Origin: Parapedobacter tibetensis | GTDB taxonomy: Bacteria > Bacteroidota > Bacteroidia > Sphingobacteriales > Sphingobacteriaceae | Length of the DNA: 64,000 nucleotides | Direction: 5' to 3' | Assembly (NCBI RefSeq): GCF_024643205.1 | Contig: NZ_JAMKQJ010000001.1 | Coordinates: 496,001 to 560,000, forward strand | Notes under the pieces: generated by a model | The model's input: only the letters and a program-made list of their open reading frames with translations | Told to the model about the DNA's origin: nothing | Databases searched by the model: none | Program-made: the position numbers and the translations under genes | Shown: positions 63,696 through 64,000 of the stretch, piece by piece | How the letters are laid out: the number at the start of each line of letters is the position of its first letter | How positions within the stretch are numbered: position 1 is the stretch's first letter

Positions 63696-63703
63696 TAAGT
63701 TTG
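63696..63703 (+). promoter_or_regulatory. -7 box very close to the mnmD start
   Basis: TAAGTTTG fits TAnnTTTG exactly and ends 6 bases before the ATG at 63710. If used, transcription would begin at or just before the start codon and give an almost leaderless mRNA. A TTGG at 63669-63672 is slightly too far upstream (23 bases) for a normal -33 box. Confidence 0.35.
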
Positions 63704-63709
63704 CATAAC

Positions 63710-64000
63710 ATGATAGAATTTGTTGTCACATCCGATGGATCCAAGACCCTGTATCATGCTGAAATCGGCGAACATTACCATTCCCGACACGGCGCCGTTC
63801 AGGAAAGCAAGCACGTGTTTCTCAGCATGGGACTACGCCATTTTCTGGAATCGCAACATCCGGATGCCGTATCTATATTGGAGGTTGGGTTTGGGACAGG
63901 GCTTAATTTCCTGCTCAGTGCAGATTACTGCCGCTTAAATGGGGTGGCACTGGACTATACAGGCGTGGAAGCTTTTCCGCTATCGGCAACGGTCATTTCT
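63710..64000 (+). CDS. mnmD: tRNA 5-methylaminomethyl-2-thiouridine methyltransferase MnmD, N-terminal part (cut by window edge)
   Basis: Ninety-seven codons are visible from ATG 63710 and run off the right edge in frame. The segments EIGEHYHSRHGAVQESKHVFLSMGL and SILEVGFGTGLNFLLSA are the typical start of MnmD-like proteins, with GFGTGLN as the S-adenosylmethionine loop. MnmD methylates nm5(s2)U at the wobble position U34 of tRNA. In E. coli this domain is fused to an oxidase in MnmC; in Bacteroidota it is usually free-standing, but the C-terminus is outside the window so this cannot be checked. Divergent from the symporter with 42 bases between ATGs. Confidence 0.85.
   Translation, partial: MIEFVVTSDGSKTLYHAEIGEHYHSRHGAVQESKHVFLSMGLRHFLESQHPDAVSILEVGFGTGLNFLLSADYCRLNGVALDYTGVEAFPLSATVIS

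Overview
The window looks like a chromosomal segment of a Sphingobacteriaceae-type member of the Bacteroidota (a Pedobacter, Parapedobacter or Sphingobacterium relative). The evidence is two SusC/SusD pairs, a hybrid two-component PUL regulator, ECF sigma/FecR pairs, TAnnTTTG-type promoters, weak Shine-Dalgarno sites, an RteC remnant and many small lipoproteins. No rRNA, tRNA, CRISPR array or complete insertion sequence was recognised. Genus is inference.

Layout. 1-330: N-terminus of a GH127-type lipoprotein (cut by the window edge). 743-6751: an A+T-richer island, with a five-gene operon (two Tat-exported polysaccharide deacetylase/PuuE-like proteins, a Dabb protein, an SDR reductase and an aldo/keto reductase) divergent from a LysR regulator. 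It ends in a scar where a 5'-truncated rteC and a 5'-truncated 'polyvalent' kinase gene meet head to head. 6748-12315: peptide-use operon (DUF885 hydrolase, APC permease, S9 peptidase). 12591-13733: acyl-CoA dehydrogenase. 13928-22231: a one-direction run of lipoproteins (two YD-repeat-like, one Hcp-like, one PD40 propeller) plus an unknown protein, followed by a large propeller/GAF/LytS-type sensor kinase and its LytTR regulator. 22271-23350: AlkZ-like winged-helix protein.

23512-35213: PUL 1 (HTCS regulator, SusC, SusD, GH2). 35230-38950: exported VOC protein and AraC regulator, then a four-gene overlapping operon (DoxX-like, DUF2071, methyltransferase, membrane protein). 39058-42621: two bacterial PH-domain proteins, EcsC-family protein, 1-Cys peroxiredoxin. 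42687-44496: ECF sigma factor with a protein joining an anti-sigma-like N-terminus to a trypsin-like protease. 44640-46530: polyprenyl synthetase and nitrilase-family amidase. 47162-55446: PUL 2 (ECF sigma, FecR, STN-SusC, SusD, DUF6528-like lipoprotein; no glycosidase in the run). 55870-56953: another ECF sigma factor with a membrane partner. 56990-60652: cytochrome c maturation genes (ccmE, ccmF/ccsA) and a DUF2520 protein. 60931-64000: LpxR-like protein, ArfB, dicarboxylate symporter and the start of mnmD, with a dispersed ~20-bp repeat between and inside genes.

The least conventional parts are the Hcp-like lipoprotein cluster (13928-22231), the mobile-element scar (6083-6751), the anti-sigma/protease chimera (42687-43799) and the repeat that supplies a stop and a start codon (62419-62438).
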